Below, piece by piece: positions 8,595-18,106 of a stretch of DNA of 64,000 bases. How positions within the stretch are numbered: position 1 is the stretch's first letter; every line of letters begins with the position of its first letter. Source of the DNA: GCA-2715965 sp047608975 (lineage in GTDB: Bacteria; Verrucomicrobiota; Verrucomicrobiia; Limisphaerales; JAYPXF01); NCBI GenBank assembly GCA_047608975.1, contig JBLFYM010000001.1, positions 89,013 through 153,012 of the forward strand, read 5' to 3'. The position numbers and the translations under genes are program-made. The notes below the pieces were generated by a model. That model ran no database searches and was not told the origin of the DNA. It saw only the letters and a list, made by a program, of their open reading frames with translations.

Positions 8595-9530
8595 CTACTC
8601 TAAGAGCAAGCCGGTCCGTATTCCACGGGTGCTGACCAGAAGTCGTTCGAGATCGAGTTCTTCCATGATCGCGAGATAGATCGCGGCACCGAACGGAATT
8701 ACATCGGCCCGTTCGGCTGGGATTCCGCGCAATTCCTTTCGCTGTGCGAGCGGTAGGTTCCACAATTTCTCGTTCAGCTCGCGGAGCAGGGGACGTGCAA
8801 ACACAGTTGCCTCCAGTTGCGCGCGATCGAACTCATCGGTCTCGTGGTACATCCGGGCAAGAAAAGTGGTGGTTCCGCCAACCCCAACGATGTCTGAGAG
8901 ATCTGCGGCTTCCTGATGCAGTCCCGAGCTGACGATCGGCTCCGATCTGAGGAATTGCCTCACGAGGTCGCAGCATTGTTCCAATCCCGCGGTTCCGGGC
9001 GGATCGTCGAATGAGGCGGTGGACATCGTGCGAACAGATCCAAGGGGAACGCTGATCGAGAAGTTGGGTTGCTCGTCCTGTCCAATGATGAACTCGGTGC
9101 TGCCACCGCCGACGTCGGCAACAAAGATCGTATCCGCCAGACCCGGTTGGGATCGGACGCCGCGATACACCAAGGCGGCCTCACGCTCGCCGCTGATGAT
9201 CTCCGGTTCCTGACCGGAAACATCTGCGATCGCCTTGCGGAACTCTTCGTGGTTCTCGGCGTCCCGCGCGGCGCTGGTGGCAATAATCTTGAAGGAGGGG
9301 GAATTGAGCGTGGAGGCAGTGCTTAGAAATCCTTCGATGACTTCCGCCGTGCGGGCGATGGCATCCGGTCGAAGTCGCTTGGTTTCATAGAGGCCGCGAC
9401 CGAGTCGGGTCTGCGTGCTTCGTTCAAACAGCGGTTCAATCTGTTGCTGGTTGTCGATGCGGGCGACCAGCACCTTCACGGAGTTCGTTCCGATGTCGAT
9501 GACGGTGCGTACCTGAGATTCCTCTGCCAT
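8595..9530 (-). CDS. Ppx/GppA-family phosphatase
   Basis: The protein belongs to the exopolyphosphatase/guanosine pentaphosphatase family of the ASKHA fold. It has the phosphate-1 motif VIDIGTNSVKVLVARI at the N-terminus, and VADVGGGSTEFIIG around residue 140 with the catalytic region preceding it. At 311 residues it is the short single-domain form, lacking the C-terminal HD-like extension of E. coli Ppx. It is the last gene of a three-gene minus-strand set with two thymidylate-kinase-like genes (45-base gap). Whether it cleaves polyphosphate or pppGpp cannot be told from sequence. Confidence 0.88.
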   Translation of the reverse strand: MAEESQVRTVIDIGTNSVKVLVARIDNQQQIEPLFERSTQTRLGRGLYETKRLRPDAIARTAEVIEGFLSTASTLNSPSFKIIATSAARDAENHEEFRKAIADVSGQEPEIISGEREAALVYRGVRSQPGLADTIFVADVGGGSTEFIIGQDEQPNFSISVPLGSVRTMSTASFDDPPGTAGLEQCCDLVRQFLRSEPIVSSGLHQEAADLSDIVGVGGTTTFLARMYHETDEFDRAQLEATVFARPLLRELNEKLWNLPLAQRKELRGIPAERADVIPFGAAIYLAIMEELDLERLLVSTRGIRTGLLLE

Positions 9531-9575
9531 GGCCGGAGCAATTTTGGGGGACGGATAGCGGATGTGGAAAACGGA

Positions 9576-10343
9576 CTATTTCCGCAGGATAGTGGTGATC
9601 TTTCGCCGGAGAAGGCGTTGGATTTTCTCCGCGGGCTGTTCGGCGTTCACGATGCTGAATTTGTATATTTCCTGGAGGTGAAGAAACGCGTCGACGAGCA
9701 GTCCCTGGTATCCCAGGAAGCTGTCGAACATGTCGCGTGACAGGCCCAGATCCATGCCGCTTTCCCAGTAGTCGAGTGACTGGTTCTTGGCGAAATTCCG
9801 CTGCACCAATGTTTCCGGAGTGGTCTGCAGATAGAACACCCCGTCGGGTTCCAGCGCGATGTCGTAGAGATTTCGCAGCCACGCGATATCCATGCCGCGC
9901 ACCAGATCTCGAGCCATCAACGTGTAGATGTAGCGGTCGGCCAGCACGATCGATCCGGCCTTCAACGCCGGAATGATCAGGTTCTCCAACTGATCCGCGA
10001 AGTCGGTCGCGTAGAAAAGACTGAGGGTGGTTCGGCTGAGGATGTTGCCTTCCTGCGCCGTCTGAAGTTCCTCGCTGACGAGCGAGGAACGCTTCAAACC
10101 GACCTGCACCGTCGAATGTCCGCCGCCTTCAAGCCATTCCACGAGTTCGTTGATCTGGGTGGAGCGACCGGAGCCGTCCGCTCCCTCAATGACGAAGAGC
10201 TTTCCCGCGAGCTTGCGCAAATCTACGCCCGGGATGCCGTGACCGTAGAAACGCTTGGCTGAACGTCCGGGGATTACAACGTCCAGATTGGGGTTGATGG
10301 TCCGCTTGCGCTTCGTTTTGGAAGTCGTCGTCCGCGTAGCCAT
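9576..10343 (-). CDS. Thymidylate-kinase-like protein with altered Walker A
   Basis: The fold is that of dTMP kinase: a P-loop at residues 54-62, the DRYIYTLMARDLVRG substrate/lid region, and a C-terminal helix pair. The P-loop reads GADGSGRST, with Arg60 where the family has an invariant Lys. A 47-residue basic, Ser/Thr-rich extension precedes the kinase domain. It starts three bases after the stop of a second, canonical copy, so the two are almost certainly co-translated paralogs. A weakened or regulatory kinase, possibly paired with the upstream copy, is an inference. Confidence 0.8.
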   Translation of the reverse strand: MATRTTTSKTKRKRTINPNLDVVIPGRSAKRFYGHGIPGVDLRKLAGKLFVIEGADGSGRSTQINELVEWLEGGGHSTVQVGLKRSSLVSEELQTAQEGNILSRTTLSLFYATDFADQLENLIIPALKAGSIVLADRYIYTLMARDLVRGMDIAWLRNLYDIALEPDGVFYLQTTPETLVQRNFAKNQSLDYWESGMDLGLSRDMFDSFLGYQGLLVDAFLHLQEIYKFSIVNAEQPAEKIQRLLRRKITTILRK

Positions 10344-10346
10344 GGT

Positions 10347-11030
10347 TCAGCTGCCGGTGGCAAATTGTTCGAGATCGATCTTGTCCGCGACCAGTCGACG
10401 CACGAGGGCCTGCTGCGGTTCGATGCTGTCGTTGGCGTCCATGACGGTGAATTTGTATTCCGAACTCATGGCCAGATACTGTTCCAGCATTCGGCCCTGA
10501 AAGATTCGGAAACTCTCTTCGATGTCGGTGGACAGGTTGAGATCCATTCCTGCCTCAAAATACTTCAATTGCGGACGCCCATCGAGGATCCGTGCCAGAG
10601 AAACCTCCAGGCGGGCCTGAAAGAAGAACGTCACGTCTGGCTTTGCGGCAAATCTATAAAGGCCACGTACCCAGTCAGGCGGCACGCCGCGAACAACATC
10701 ACGTGCAAAGGCTGTGTAGGCGTAGCGGTCACAGAGCACGAGGTAGCCGGCGCGGAGCAGGGGAACCAGTTGGCGCTCGTAACGATCGGCGAAGTCCGTG
10801 GCGTGAATCAGGCTAAAGGTCGTGGGTGTCAACAGGGTACGGTTTTTACCCTTGCTGGTGGCGCTCTTCACGAGCTTGGAGGAGTTCCATTCGGAGAAGT
10901 AAACCTTGAGGCCGGAGAGTTCGAGCCAGCGTTTCAATAGGTAAATCTGGGTGGACTTCCCGGAACCATCCAAACCCTCAACAGCAATCAACCTGCCAGG
11001 AAAACCCAATTCACCAAACGTCTTGTTCAT
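10347..11030 (-). CDS. tmk: Thymidylate kinase family protein
   Basis: The 227-residue protein has an intact Walker A (GLDGSGKST, residues 19-27, Lys25), DRYAYTAFARDVVRG and a normal length for bacterial Tmk, which phosphorylates dTMP to dTDP. I took the ATG at 11030, where the kinase domain begins; the frame is open far upstream, but that stretch overlaps the divergent DUF1501 gene. It is the first gene of the tmk, tmk-like, Ppx/GppA set. Its divergence from E. coli Tmk in the TP-binding region leaves room for another nucleotide substrate. Confidence 0.85.
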   Translation of the reverse strand: MNKTFGELGFPGRLIAVEGLDGSGKSTQIYLLKRWLELSGLKVYFSEWNSSKLVKSATSKGKNRTLLTPTTFSLIHATDFADRYERQLVPLLRAGYLVLCDRYAYTAFARDVVRGVPPDWVRGLYRFAAKPDVTFFFQARLEVSLARILDGRPQLKYFEAGMDLNLSTDIEESFRIFQGRMLEQYLAMSSEYKFTVMDANDSIEPQQALVRRLVADKIDLEQFATGS

Positions 11031-11151
11031 CCGATAGGTTTTTGAGCCTAAGTAGAGGCTTGCGGAATGACAAAGCAAAACCGAGTTGGAGGAGATGAGA
11101 AGCAGAGTTCGCGCTTGCAAATGGGCAGTTCTGATTTTGAATGGACTCCTG

Positions 11152-12549
11152 ATGTCTGCTGAACCAGCTAGTTTCAAATTTTCCCGGCGCGGGATTCTCC
11201 GCGCGGGGGCGTTGGGCGTTGCGGGCATCACCTTGGCTGATGTGTTGCGGCTGGAAGCGGCGGCGGGAATTCGTTCGTCACACAAGGCAGTGATCAACGT
11301 GCATCTCGATGGCGGTCCTCCGCAAATGGATCTCATCGATCCCAAGCCGGACGCGCCGCGCGAACAACGGGGGGAGTTTGAATCCATTTCGACCAACGTG
11401 CCCGGTATTCATCTGACCGAGCTGATGCCGCAGATGGCGAAAGCGGCGGACAAGTTTGTCTTTCTGCGGTCACTGGTCGGAGCGGCCGGCCGCCACGACG
11501 CGTTTCAATGTCAGTCCGGGTTTAGCTTCAAGGATCTGTCCGGAATCGGTGGCCGTCCGGCGATGGGCTGTGTGGTGTCACAGCTGCAAGGCCAACCTAC
11601 GGACGCGATGCCCGCCTTCGTCGATTTGATGCAAGGCCGCCCCTTGGCGCGAAATAGTGCCCGCCCGGGTTTTCTGGGGCCTGCCTATCGGCCGTTCCGA
11701 CCGGATCTGTCCCACTTGTTCAAGCGTCAGTTGGAACCGGGGATGCAGAGCGAGTTGGCGCGCCTCGGGAATAATCACACGCTGCAGCTTGAACTCACGG
11801 AAGGACTTACCGTGGGGCGGCTGGAAGGTCGCATGTCACTTGCCAAGGATTTTGATCTGCTCCGTCGCAACGTCGATCGAAGTGGTTCGATGGAAGCATT
11901 GGACAAGTTTTCCCAACAGGCTTTGGGTATTCTGACATCCGGCCGGGTGGCCCGGGCGCTTGATCTGGAATCAGAGGATCGCCGGGTGTTGGACCGGTTT
12001 TCGCCGCGCATGAAGCGGGTTGATCCCACGCATTACACCACTGAGGGACCCGGTGCGGCGCGGAAGTTCTTGCTGGCCCGGCGGATGGTCGAGGCCGGCG
12101 CGCGATGTGTCAGCATTTCCCTCAGCGATTTCGACACACATCGGTCGAATGCCGAGCGAATGAGATTTCTCGGTCCGCTGATGGATCATTCGTTGGCCGC
12201 GCTCGTTTCAGATCTGGAAGAGCGCGGAATGCTCGACGATGTGATGATCATCGCCTGGGGCGAGTTTGGTCGCACACCCAAGGTGAATGACAAGGGCGGG
12301 CGGGATCACTGGCCGCGCGTGGCGATGGGAATCATGGCAGGCGGAGGGATTCGCGGCGGACAGGTGATCGGCTCCACCGATAAATACGCGTCGGAAGCGA
12401 CCAGCAGCCCCGTGCATTATCAGGACGTCATCGCGACGCTCTATCAGCATCTCGGGATTGATGCGCGGAATGTGACGCTTACGGACACGACGGGCCGACC
12501 TCAGTATCTCGTGGATATCGGCGCACCGATCGCCCGGCTCTTCGCGTAG
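11152..12549 (+). CDS. DUF1501 protein with Tat signal
   Basis: This is a member of the DUF1501 family, abundant in Planctomycetes and Verrucomicrobia, related in fold to the alkaline phosphatase/sulfatase superfamily. A Tat signal (SRRGILRAGALGVAGITLADVL) directs export in folded form. Family hallmarks are INVHLDGGPPQMDLIDPKP near residue 50 and the late block IAWGEFGRTPK followed by GGRDHWPR. The biochemical role is unknown; such genes often travel with PSD1 cytochromes or sulfatases, but this copy stands alone. The start at 11152 places the twin-arginine about ten residues in. Confidence 0.88.
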   Translation: MSAEPASFKFSRRGILRAGALGVAGITLADVLRLEAAAGIRSSHKAVINVHLDGGPPQMDLIDPKPDAPREQRGEFESISTNVPGIHLTELMPQMAKAADKFVFLRSLVGAAGRHDAFQCQSGFSFKDLSGIGGRPAMGCVVSQLQGQPTDAMPAFVDLMQGRPLARNSARPGFLGPAYRPFRPDLSHLFKRQLEPGMQSELARLGNNHTLQLELTEGLTVGRLEGRMSLAKDFDLLRRNVDRSGSMEALDKFSQQALGILTSGRVARALDLESEDRRVLDRFSPRMKRVDPTHYTTEGPGAARKFLLARRMVEAGARCVSISLSDFDTHRSNAERMRFLGPLMDHSLAALVSDLEERGMLDDVMIIAWGEFGRTPKVNDKGGRDHWPRVAMGIMAGGGIRGGQVIGSTDKYASEATSSPVHYQDVIATLYQHLGIDARNVTLTDTTGRPQYLVDIGAPIARLFA

Positions 12550-12653
12550 TCGTTACCTCGGGGTAGCAGCGAGCGTGAGCGAGCAGGTCTTTGCGGTGAA
12601 ATCCACTCGCTCACGCCCCAGTGGACATTGGCTTTCCCTGATGCTCCCGCATC

Positions 12654-12687
12654 AAAAAAACGCGCCGGGTGATACCCGGCGCGTTTT
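12654..12687. terminator. Bidirectional rho-independent terminator
   Basis: A perfect 10-bp stem (12661-12670 with 12674-12683, GAT loop) is flanked by seven A on the left and four T on the right. It serves the plus-strand DUF1501 gene and, with its better T-tract, the minus-strand cupin gene. Confidence 0.9.
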
Positions 12688-12726
12688 GCAATTCGCTCAA
12701 TCGTTTTTCGAACTGTCGAAGAACGA

Positions 12727-13980
12727 TTACTTGTAGGCACCCATGGCGGGCGCGTCGGGATTGACCTCAGGGCCGAAGTATCGGAGACAGACGAGGGGCT
12801 CGGTGGTGCTGGTGTTCTCGAAGGTGACTCCGGATTTTGCCCCGGCTTCGGTACAGAAGTACTCGTCCTCAGTAAGCTCGGTGAAGCGGATGAGTTTCGG
12901 ACTGTTCAACGGCTGGCCATTGATCGTGCCTTTGCCCTGCGTGCAGACGAGACCGTAGGCACCTTTGTCGGTGATCGTGCATTTCTGGCCGGGATCGACC
13001 GTCAATTCCTTGGCGGTGAAGTATTGCGTCTTCTTGATGCGACCGTAGACGATCCAACGATCGACATAGCCTTCAGCGGCGGTGTCGGCGACGGGGATCG
13101 GTTCGAGGTAGTGGTTGTCCTTGAAGTTTGGATCGCAGTTTCCTTCCCAATCGAGCTGGTTGACGATGAAGTCCAGATCCTTGTGTTTGGACTTGGGCAT
13201 GTCCTTGACCAGGAGACTCCAGGGTACTTCGCGGCCTTCCACGAGTGACTGATACATTCCGAAGACATCTGAACCCCATTGTGGTTCGTAGGTGCAGAGT
13301 GAACCGGGAGCGTGCAGGACACAGGGCGGAATCAACCAGCCGGTGCCGGGCTTCAGGCGGTAGGCTCGGCTGAGGTCCAAGATGCCGTTGTCACCTTTGT
13401 TCCAGTTCTCCAGGCACTTCCGGACCTGAGCCTTGGTGGTACCGGGTTCCAGCCCCATGAAGGTGTAAGGGAAGTTGTTGCCCACGTTGTTGTGCTGGGG
13501 CGGAAAGTAGTAGGATTCGGGTTTGCCTTCCTGCTTCACCAGCTTCGCCTGCGCGGCGCTTTGATGCATGTGATGCGGGATTGGGCCCATGTTGTCGAAG
13601 AACTTGGAGTAGACCGGCCACTTGCCATACTTCTTCCAAATCTTGCTGCCGATGATCGTGGGGCCGCATTCCGACACGGCTTGGCGCAGGGTGAAGCGGC
13701 GCTTGCCGGCGACGACGTAGCTGAGGCCTTCGTCAGGGGTGCGATTGTCGTTTGCCGCCTCAGTGGTGGAGCCGAACCAGCGTTCGTCGATGCCGCCGCG
13801 ATTCAGCCCGTAAGCGTAGGTGTCATCCGGGTGAAGTTTCAGCCGCAGTCCGGGTTGCAGGAAAGAGCGGGGGACCCAACAAGGAGCGAGCCGCAGGAGT
13901 CCTCCGGTTTCTTCAAGGCAGGCATCGACGATTTTTCCGACGCCCTTTTTGACTGTCTTTAATGAAGTAACTGTATTCAT
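12727..13980 (-). CDS. Cupin / mannose-6-phosphate isomerase-like protein
   Basis: The 417-residue cytoplasmic protein resembles class I phosphomannose isomerases in having two metal-site-like patches: HHMHQS near residue 138 and IPPCVLHAPGSLCTYEPQWGSD near 216. The C-terminal third (about 300-417) looks like a second cupin half, including CTQGKGTINGQPL and FTELTEDEYFCTEAGA. It could isomerise a sugar or sugar phosphate, but the surrounding sequence is divergent and I would not assign manA. No partner gene is adjacent. Confidence 0.65.
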   Translation of the reverse strand: MNTVTSLKTVKKGVGKIVDACLEETGGLLRLAPCWVPRSFLQPGLRLKLHPDDTYAYGLNRGGIDERWFGSTTEAANDNRTPDEGLSYVVAGKRRFTLRQAVSECGPTIIGSKIWKKYGKWPVYSKFFDNMGPIPHHMHQSAAQAKLVKQEGKPESYYFPPQHNNVGNNFPYTFMGLEPGTTKAQVRKCLENWNKGDNGILDLSRAYRLKPGTGWLIPPCVLHAPGSLCTYEPQWGSDVFGMYQSLVEGREVPWSLLVKDMPKSKHKDLDFIVNQLDWEGNCDPNFKDNHYLEPIPVADTAAEGYVDRWIVYGRIKKTQYFTAKELTVDPGQKCTITDKGAYGLVCTQGKGTINGQPLNSPKLIRFTELTEDEYFCTEAGAKSGVTFENTSTTEPLVCLRYFGPEVNPDAPAMGAYK

Positions 13981-14066
13981 GAATTTGTGCGCGGGAGCGT
14001 GTCAGAAATGAAAAAAGGTGACAAGTTTTGGTGGTGCGGTGCTGGAATTGCTGTCTTCCGATTCGG

Positions 14067-14780
14067 CTACATCCACCAATGCGTCAGGACGGGGGCCACG
14101 ATCAACGCGGGTAGGTAGTTTGCCAGCGGAACCCGGCCGACGCCGAGGATGACGAGAATGATCGGCAAGATCAGCATGCCACCGGTGACCTGGATCGACC
14201 TGAGCATTTCGGGGTCGAGGTGGGGCGCGATCACGCCGGCGCAGAGCGTGAGCGTTCCTTGGTAGGATATGACCGGAACGGCGGCCAAAGCGGCACCCCA
14301 ACCGAACATGGCGGTGAAGCCGATGGTGGCAGTTCCGTCCATGATGCCTTTCACAGCAAGAATGTTGTAGTCCCCGTGGAGACCGTCCTGAATCGAACCG
14401 ATGATCGCCATGGGACCGACACAGAACAGGATCGTGCAGGTGACGAAGCCTTCATTGAATTTGTTGTTGCTGGTGTCGCTCCCAGCCATCTTTTCCTTCG
14501 CATACTCGCCCAGCTTGTTTAGACCTTTTTGAAGCCGAAGCAGCATCCCGATCGCGTTTCCGAGCACCATTGACAGCATCGCGATGCCGAACTGGCCGAG
14601 ACCGTGCAGGAAGCCGCCATGAAGTCCGGCGAACATCATCTGGGTCGCGACGAAGAGGGTGGCGAGAACCAGGAGCAGTTTGATTTTTCCCTGCACCGCC
14701 GGGGTGATTCGTTCAGCGGCGAAGGCTCCGATGAGCCCGCCGAGAATGATGCACACGCCGTTGATAAGAGTTCCGATCAC
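14067..14780 (-). CDS. DUF554 integral membrane protein
   Basis: The protein matches the YdfK/DUF554 family: GTLINGVCIILGGLIGAF at the N-terminus, a central CVGPMAIIGSIQDGLHGDY motif, and six or seven hydrophobic helices over 237 residues. The family is a putative transporter of unknown substrate in the inner membrane. I chose the GTG at 14780, because homology begins at its second residue; there is no good ribosome site, so this start is tentative. It runs divergently from the next gene. Confidence 0.82.
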   Translation of the reverse strand: MIGTLINGVCIILGGLIGAFAAERITPAVQGKIKLLLVLATLFVATQMMFAGLHGGFLHGLGQFGIAMLSMVLGNAIGMLLRLQKGLNKLGEYAKEKMAGSDTSNNKFNEGFVTCTILFCVGPMAIIGSIQDGLHGDYNILAVKGIMDGTATIGFTAMFGWGAALAAVPVISYQGTLTLCAGVIAPHLDPEMLRSIQVTGGMLILPIILVILGVGRVPLANYLPALIVAPVLTHWWM

Positions 14781-14940
14781 GCAGCAAACTGAATCATGCC
14801 TGCCAAAACGCTGAAAGCTGAATTTGCTCCGGGCAATGCTCTTCGTTCTCCTGCGCTTGCCCTGCTGACTGACTTGAATTCCGCAGAGTTTGCAAATCCT
14901 GCCGCTGTGGATTACCACACTCCTCCAAATGCGTTTCGAT

Positions 14941-15630
14941 ATGAGCGATCTCGAATACCTGAGCGAATTGGGCCCGGTGGCCTATCTCCTCGCTGCGCTT
15001 TGCCTCTTCGTAGTGGCGATCGGGAGATTGACCAAGAACCGACCCCGGTCCCGATTGCCAACCATCATCACCGGTATTCTCGGAATTGCTGTCGGCGTCA
15101 TGGCCTGTTACGGATTTACCCGCATTGCCCGGCTGCAGGTCGTTTCCAAAAGTGACTATCAACGACTGCGAGAGGAACAGCGAAACAACCGATACCGACG
15201 ATTCCAACGGCAGCAGATTTCTCAGCCACGCGATCAGGGGGAACGTCCTCGCTACGGTGGGCGGATGGATCTGGTGGAACGCGTGCGCAAGCTTTCCGCA
15301 TTGACCGGCGGTGTGAATCTGGAGCTTGAGACTTCGAAAGCAGTTGCGATTTCTACCATGCTGGAAGCAATTGCCTCCCGTCCCACGATCACAAACGAGG
15401 AGGCCAATGAGATGATTGAGGAACTCCGGGGCAAGCTGACACCGGGGCAGTGGCAGTTGGTGAACGGCTTTTCACTGCCGCGGGAAATGAGCGCACTGAC
15501 TGGTCGACAGCGAGCTGATGGGAACCCATTTTTTTCGGAAACAGACGCGAAGTTGATCCACGATTTCCGTGAACGATATTCGGCTGACACCGCCCCAGTC
15601 CGCTCACTCTCCGAAATTCTCGATCGCTGA
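14941..15630 (+). CDS. Hypothetical two-helix membrane protein
   Basis: I do not recognise a family. The 229-residue product has two membrane helices near the N-terminus (about residues 10-28 and 40-60), a basic Arg/Gln-rich linker, and a soluble C-terminal domain of about 130 residues with predicted helices (SALTGGVNLELETSKAVAISTM, MIEELRGKLTPGQWQLV). The start at 14941 is one of two close ATGs (the other is 14929), and neither has a clear ribosome site. Codon use matches neighbouring genes, which supports it being real. Confidence 0.6.
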   Translation: MSDLEYLSELGPVAYLLAALCLFVVAIGRLTKNRPRSRLPTIITGILGIAVGVMACYGFTRIARLQVVSKSDYQRLREEQRNNRYRRFQRQQISQPRDQGERPRYGGRMDLVERVRKLSALTGGVNLELETSKAVAISTMLEAIASRPTITNEEANEMIEELRGKLTPGQWQLVNGFSLPREMSALTGRQRADGNPFFSETDAKLIHDFRERYSADTAPVRSLSEILDR

Positions 15631-15662
15631 GCGATGGGCGGATGCCCCGGCCGCGATCCGCG

Positions 15663-16073
15663 TCACAGCGGAGTCAGCTTGATCGTCGTGTTACCCAGCA
15701 CGGTATGGCAGGATGTGCACTGTGCCTGAAGGCCTTTGAATCCCGCTGCGAGTGCCTTGCTGTCTCTGGCTTCAATCGATTTCTCCAGCTGCGCAATCGG
15801 CCCGGCCTTCAACACGGCCAGGAGCGGGAGCAGATCCAACTTTTCTCCGTTGGCCGCTTTGCGGGTGGTCCGGGAGTTGATCGCCGTCTCAACCTCGGTT
15901 GTCATGCTGCGCAGCGACGCGAGCGCGGTCGCCCAGTCGCCGGCCAGGCTGGCCTTGGACGCAGCGGCGAGAGCAAGATCAGCGAGGCGCATGTGTTTGC
16001 GGGTCTTGGTGGTGCAGCCGGTCAACAGCAGCACACCGGCGAGACAGACGACACAGATGGCGTGTTTGTACAT
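15663..16073 (-). CDS. Cytochrome c'-like lipoprotein
   Basis: The short protein (136 residues) starts with a lipoprotein signal ending in LLLTGC. Near its C-terminus is a single heme-attachment site CTSCH, preceded by a helix (AALAAGFKGLQAQ style). A helical body with a C-terminal CxxCH is the layout of cytochrome c'-type four-helix bundles. It is probably anchored in a periplasm-facing membrane and could carry electrons or bind a small gas. The start at 16073 puts the signal peptide at the N-terminus. Confidence 0.7.
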   Translation of the reverse strand: MYKHAICVVCLAGVLLLTGCTTKTRKHMRLADLALAAASKASLAGDWATALASLRSMTTEVETAINSRTTRKAANGEKLDLLPLLAVLKAGPIAQLEKSIEARDSKALAAGFKGLQAQCTSCHTVLGNTTIKLTPL

Positions 16074-16149
16074 TGAAAAAAGATGTCGGTCGGCTTTGAC
16101 ACCGACCGACACACAGTCGGACTAAAACGGTTGTGCGGGCAAGCGGAGC

Positions 16150-17475
16150 TTACACTGCCGAGACACGGTAGCCCTTGCGATACTTCCGCGTCAGATGCTT
16201 GTTGGCCGCGGGCTGATTCGTGATCTTCAGCTTCTTGGCATCAAATTTCAGCGTCTCCTTCGGGAAGAACGCAGCCACGTTCCCCAACTGAACAGCTTCC
16301 GTGAGGTGCCCGCCATACTCGAATCCGTCGCTCGGTTGTTTGCCGTTGAGGCATCCATCAATCCAACCGTGGTAGTGATTGAGACCGGGTTCGGATTTGA
16401 TTTCGAAATCCGGTTTGTTGACGAACGGAGTCGCAACATGCGGCACAAAAAGATTTCCGCCTTCACCCACCATGATCGAACCACCACGCGGCCACCGCTG
16501 TCCGGCGGCGAGCTTGGCAATACTGTCACTCGGGCGCCGGCCACCATCATACCAGGTGATCTTCAGCGTATCGCCCGCCGTGTATTGGGTGCCCGGCACG
16601 ACGTATTCCAAAGTCTCCTGCGCCGGCCAGACTTCGTTGTTAATGCCGGAATGATCCGAGCGGACACTGATGGGATCACCGGTGATTTTCAGCGAGGTGT
16701 AAACCGGATCCAACAGATGACAGCCAAAGTCACCAATCGCGCCGGAACCAAAATCCTGCCAATCGCGCCAGGCGAAGGGATGGTAGATGCGGTTGCCACC
16801 GTAAGGTCGCTCAGGCGCGACACTCAGCCATTGGTCCCAGTTCAATCCGGCCGGCTTCGGTTCGTTGTTGGTGGGGCGATCAAGCTGTCCACTGCGGCCA
16901 TGACCGGTGGTGCCCACCCAGGAATGAACCTCTCGAATCTTGCCGACGACACCATCCTGTATGAGCTTCACTGCAGTTTGATAAGCGCTGTGCGAGTGGA
17001 TTTGATTTCCCATCCGCGTGATCACTCCGTGCTTCTTGGCGGCCAGACGCATCTGACGAGCTTCCCAAACGGTCCGGGTCAGGGGTTTCTGGCAGTAGAC
17101 ATGTTTTCCCCGAGCCATCGCATCCAGGCTGATGATCGCGTGCGTATGATCGGGGGTTGAAACGGTGACCGCGTCGATCTTGTCCCCCATCGAGTCCAGC
17201 ATCTCGCGGTAATCCTGAAAGATCTTCGCCTTGGGATGCTTCTTACGCACCTTCGCCGTCCGGTCCAGGTCGACATCAGCAAACGCCACGGGATCGAGCT
17301 TCTTGTGACTCGTCATCTCAATGATGTCCGAGAAGCCTTTGCCGTCTGCCCCGATACCGGCATAAGCCAGCTTGGAGTTGAGGTTGCGCCCGCGAACGAT
17401 CGCGGGGGCGGCTACGATTGCGGCCGCCGAGGTGGCCAGAAATGAACGACGGGAAGATTTTGGGACAGGTGACAT
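16150..17475 (-). CDS. Gfo/Idh/MocA oxidoreductase with Tat signal
   Basis: This is an exported NAD(P)-dependent sugar-oxidoreductase-like protein. SSRRSFLATSAAAIVAAPAIV is a Tat signal. A Rossmann start (KLAYAGIGADGKG) follows, then AVTVSTPDHTHAIISLDAMARGKHVYCQKPLTRT, which contains the family's EKP-like signature in the form QKP. The C-terminal half is the usual alpha/beta substrate domain. Such Tat-exported members are expanded in this phylum and are thought to act on glycans together with sulfatases. The start is set at 17475 to begin with the Tat signal. Confidence 0.9.
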   Translation of the reverse strand: MSPVPKSSRRSFLATSAAAIVAAPAIVRGRNLNSKLAYAGIGADGKGFSDIIEMTSHKKLDPVAFADVDLDRTAKVRKKHPKAKIFQDYREMLDSMGDKIDAVTVSTPDHTHAIISLDAMARGKHVYCQKPLTRTVWEARQMRLAAKKHGVITRMGNQIHSHSAYQTAVKLIQDGVVGKIREVHSWVGTTGHGRSGQLDRPTNNEPKPAGLNWDQWLSVAPERPYGGNRIYHPFAWRDWQDFGSGAIGDFGCHLLDPVYTSLKITGDPISVRSDHSGINNEVWPAQETLEYVVPGTQYTAGDTLKITWYDGGRRPSDSIAKLAAGQRWPRGGSIMVGEGGNLFVPHVATPFVNKPDFEIKSEPGLNHYHGWIDGCLNGKQPSDGFEYGGHLTEAVQLGNVAAFFPKETLKFDAKKLKITNQPAANKHLTRKYRKGYRVSAV

Positions 17476-17536
17476 GGGAGGGATAGTGGCCGACCGTTTC
17501 GTGGGATCAAGCCCTAGTTCACTCCTGATCTTAATC

Positions 17537-18106
17537 CTATTTGGAGCCTTTGGCCCGCTGCCGAACGAGTCCGAGCATCCGGCCGTTGAGTGGCTGGACA
17601 GGGCGATAGTTGTGATCATACAAGGCGCGGAACTTTTTGAGCTGCGCCTCAGAGATCGACAAGGGCTTTGGGTAGACGAACCAACGAAGACCTTCGGTTG
17701 CCGGCGGGGTCGTCAACGATCCTTGGTAGCTGAAAAGCGCAGAGTCTTTTGGCACCAGCGAAGAAACGTCCACCTGAGCCATCACATCCATTTTGTGTTT
17801 TCCGGGTTTGTCAGGCAGATGCCTGATGATCGGTTCCAGTTGCCCGTTCTTCTTTCCTTTCTGAAAGAATACCCCGCCGACCAACAGATGCTCGCGATCG
17901 TCCTTGTGAACGAGATGCATTTCCAGATCCCGATATTTTCCGTTGATCGTGTGCTCACTCAGGCTGTGAAAGTGGAACTGCACAAGGTGATACTCCCGCC
18001 CGTCATATTTCACGCTGCTCTGGGCATGGACAATCTCTTGGATGGTGTGCCCATTGTTCACCACATCGATAGTGTCAGATTTGTAAGAGACCTTCAGCGG
18101 CACACC
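17537..18106 (-). pseudogene. Alpha-carbonic anhydrase, 5'-truncated remnant
   Basis: About 189 residues match the C-terminal three quarters of alpha-type carbonic anhydrase, which hydrates CO2 using zinc. VVNNGHTIQ, the zinc ligands in VQFHFHSLSEH and EMHLVHKDD, and GSLTTPPATEGLRW are all intact. Missing are the signal peptide and the first 60 or so residues, including the NQSPIDI block; none of the three minus-strand frames upstream contains them. Homology stops near 18106, only 81 bases before the start of the divergent sulfatase. The open frame continues upstream, but only as an antisense shadow of that sulfatase. A leaderless product could only start at internal GTG codons and would probably be inactive. 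Confidence 0.75.

Noticed and set aside
16195..17160. 321-codon plus-strand frame opposite the first Gfo/Idh/MocA gene
   Set aside because: Antisense shadow without recognisable domains.
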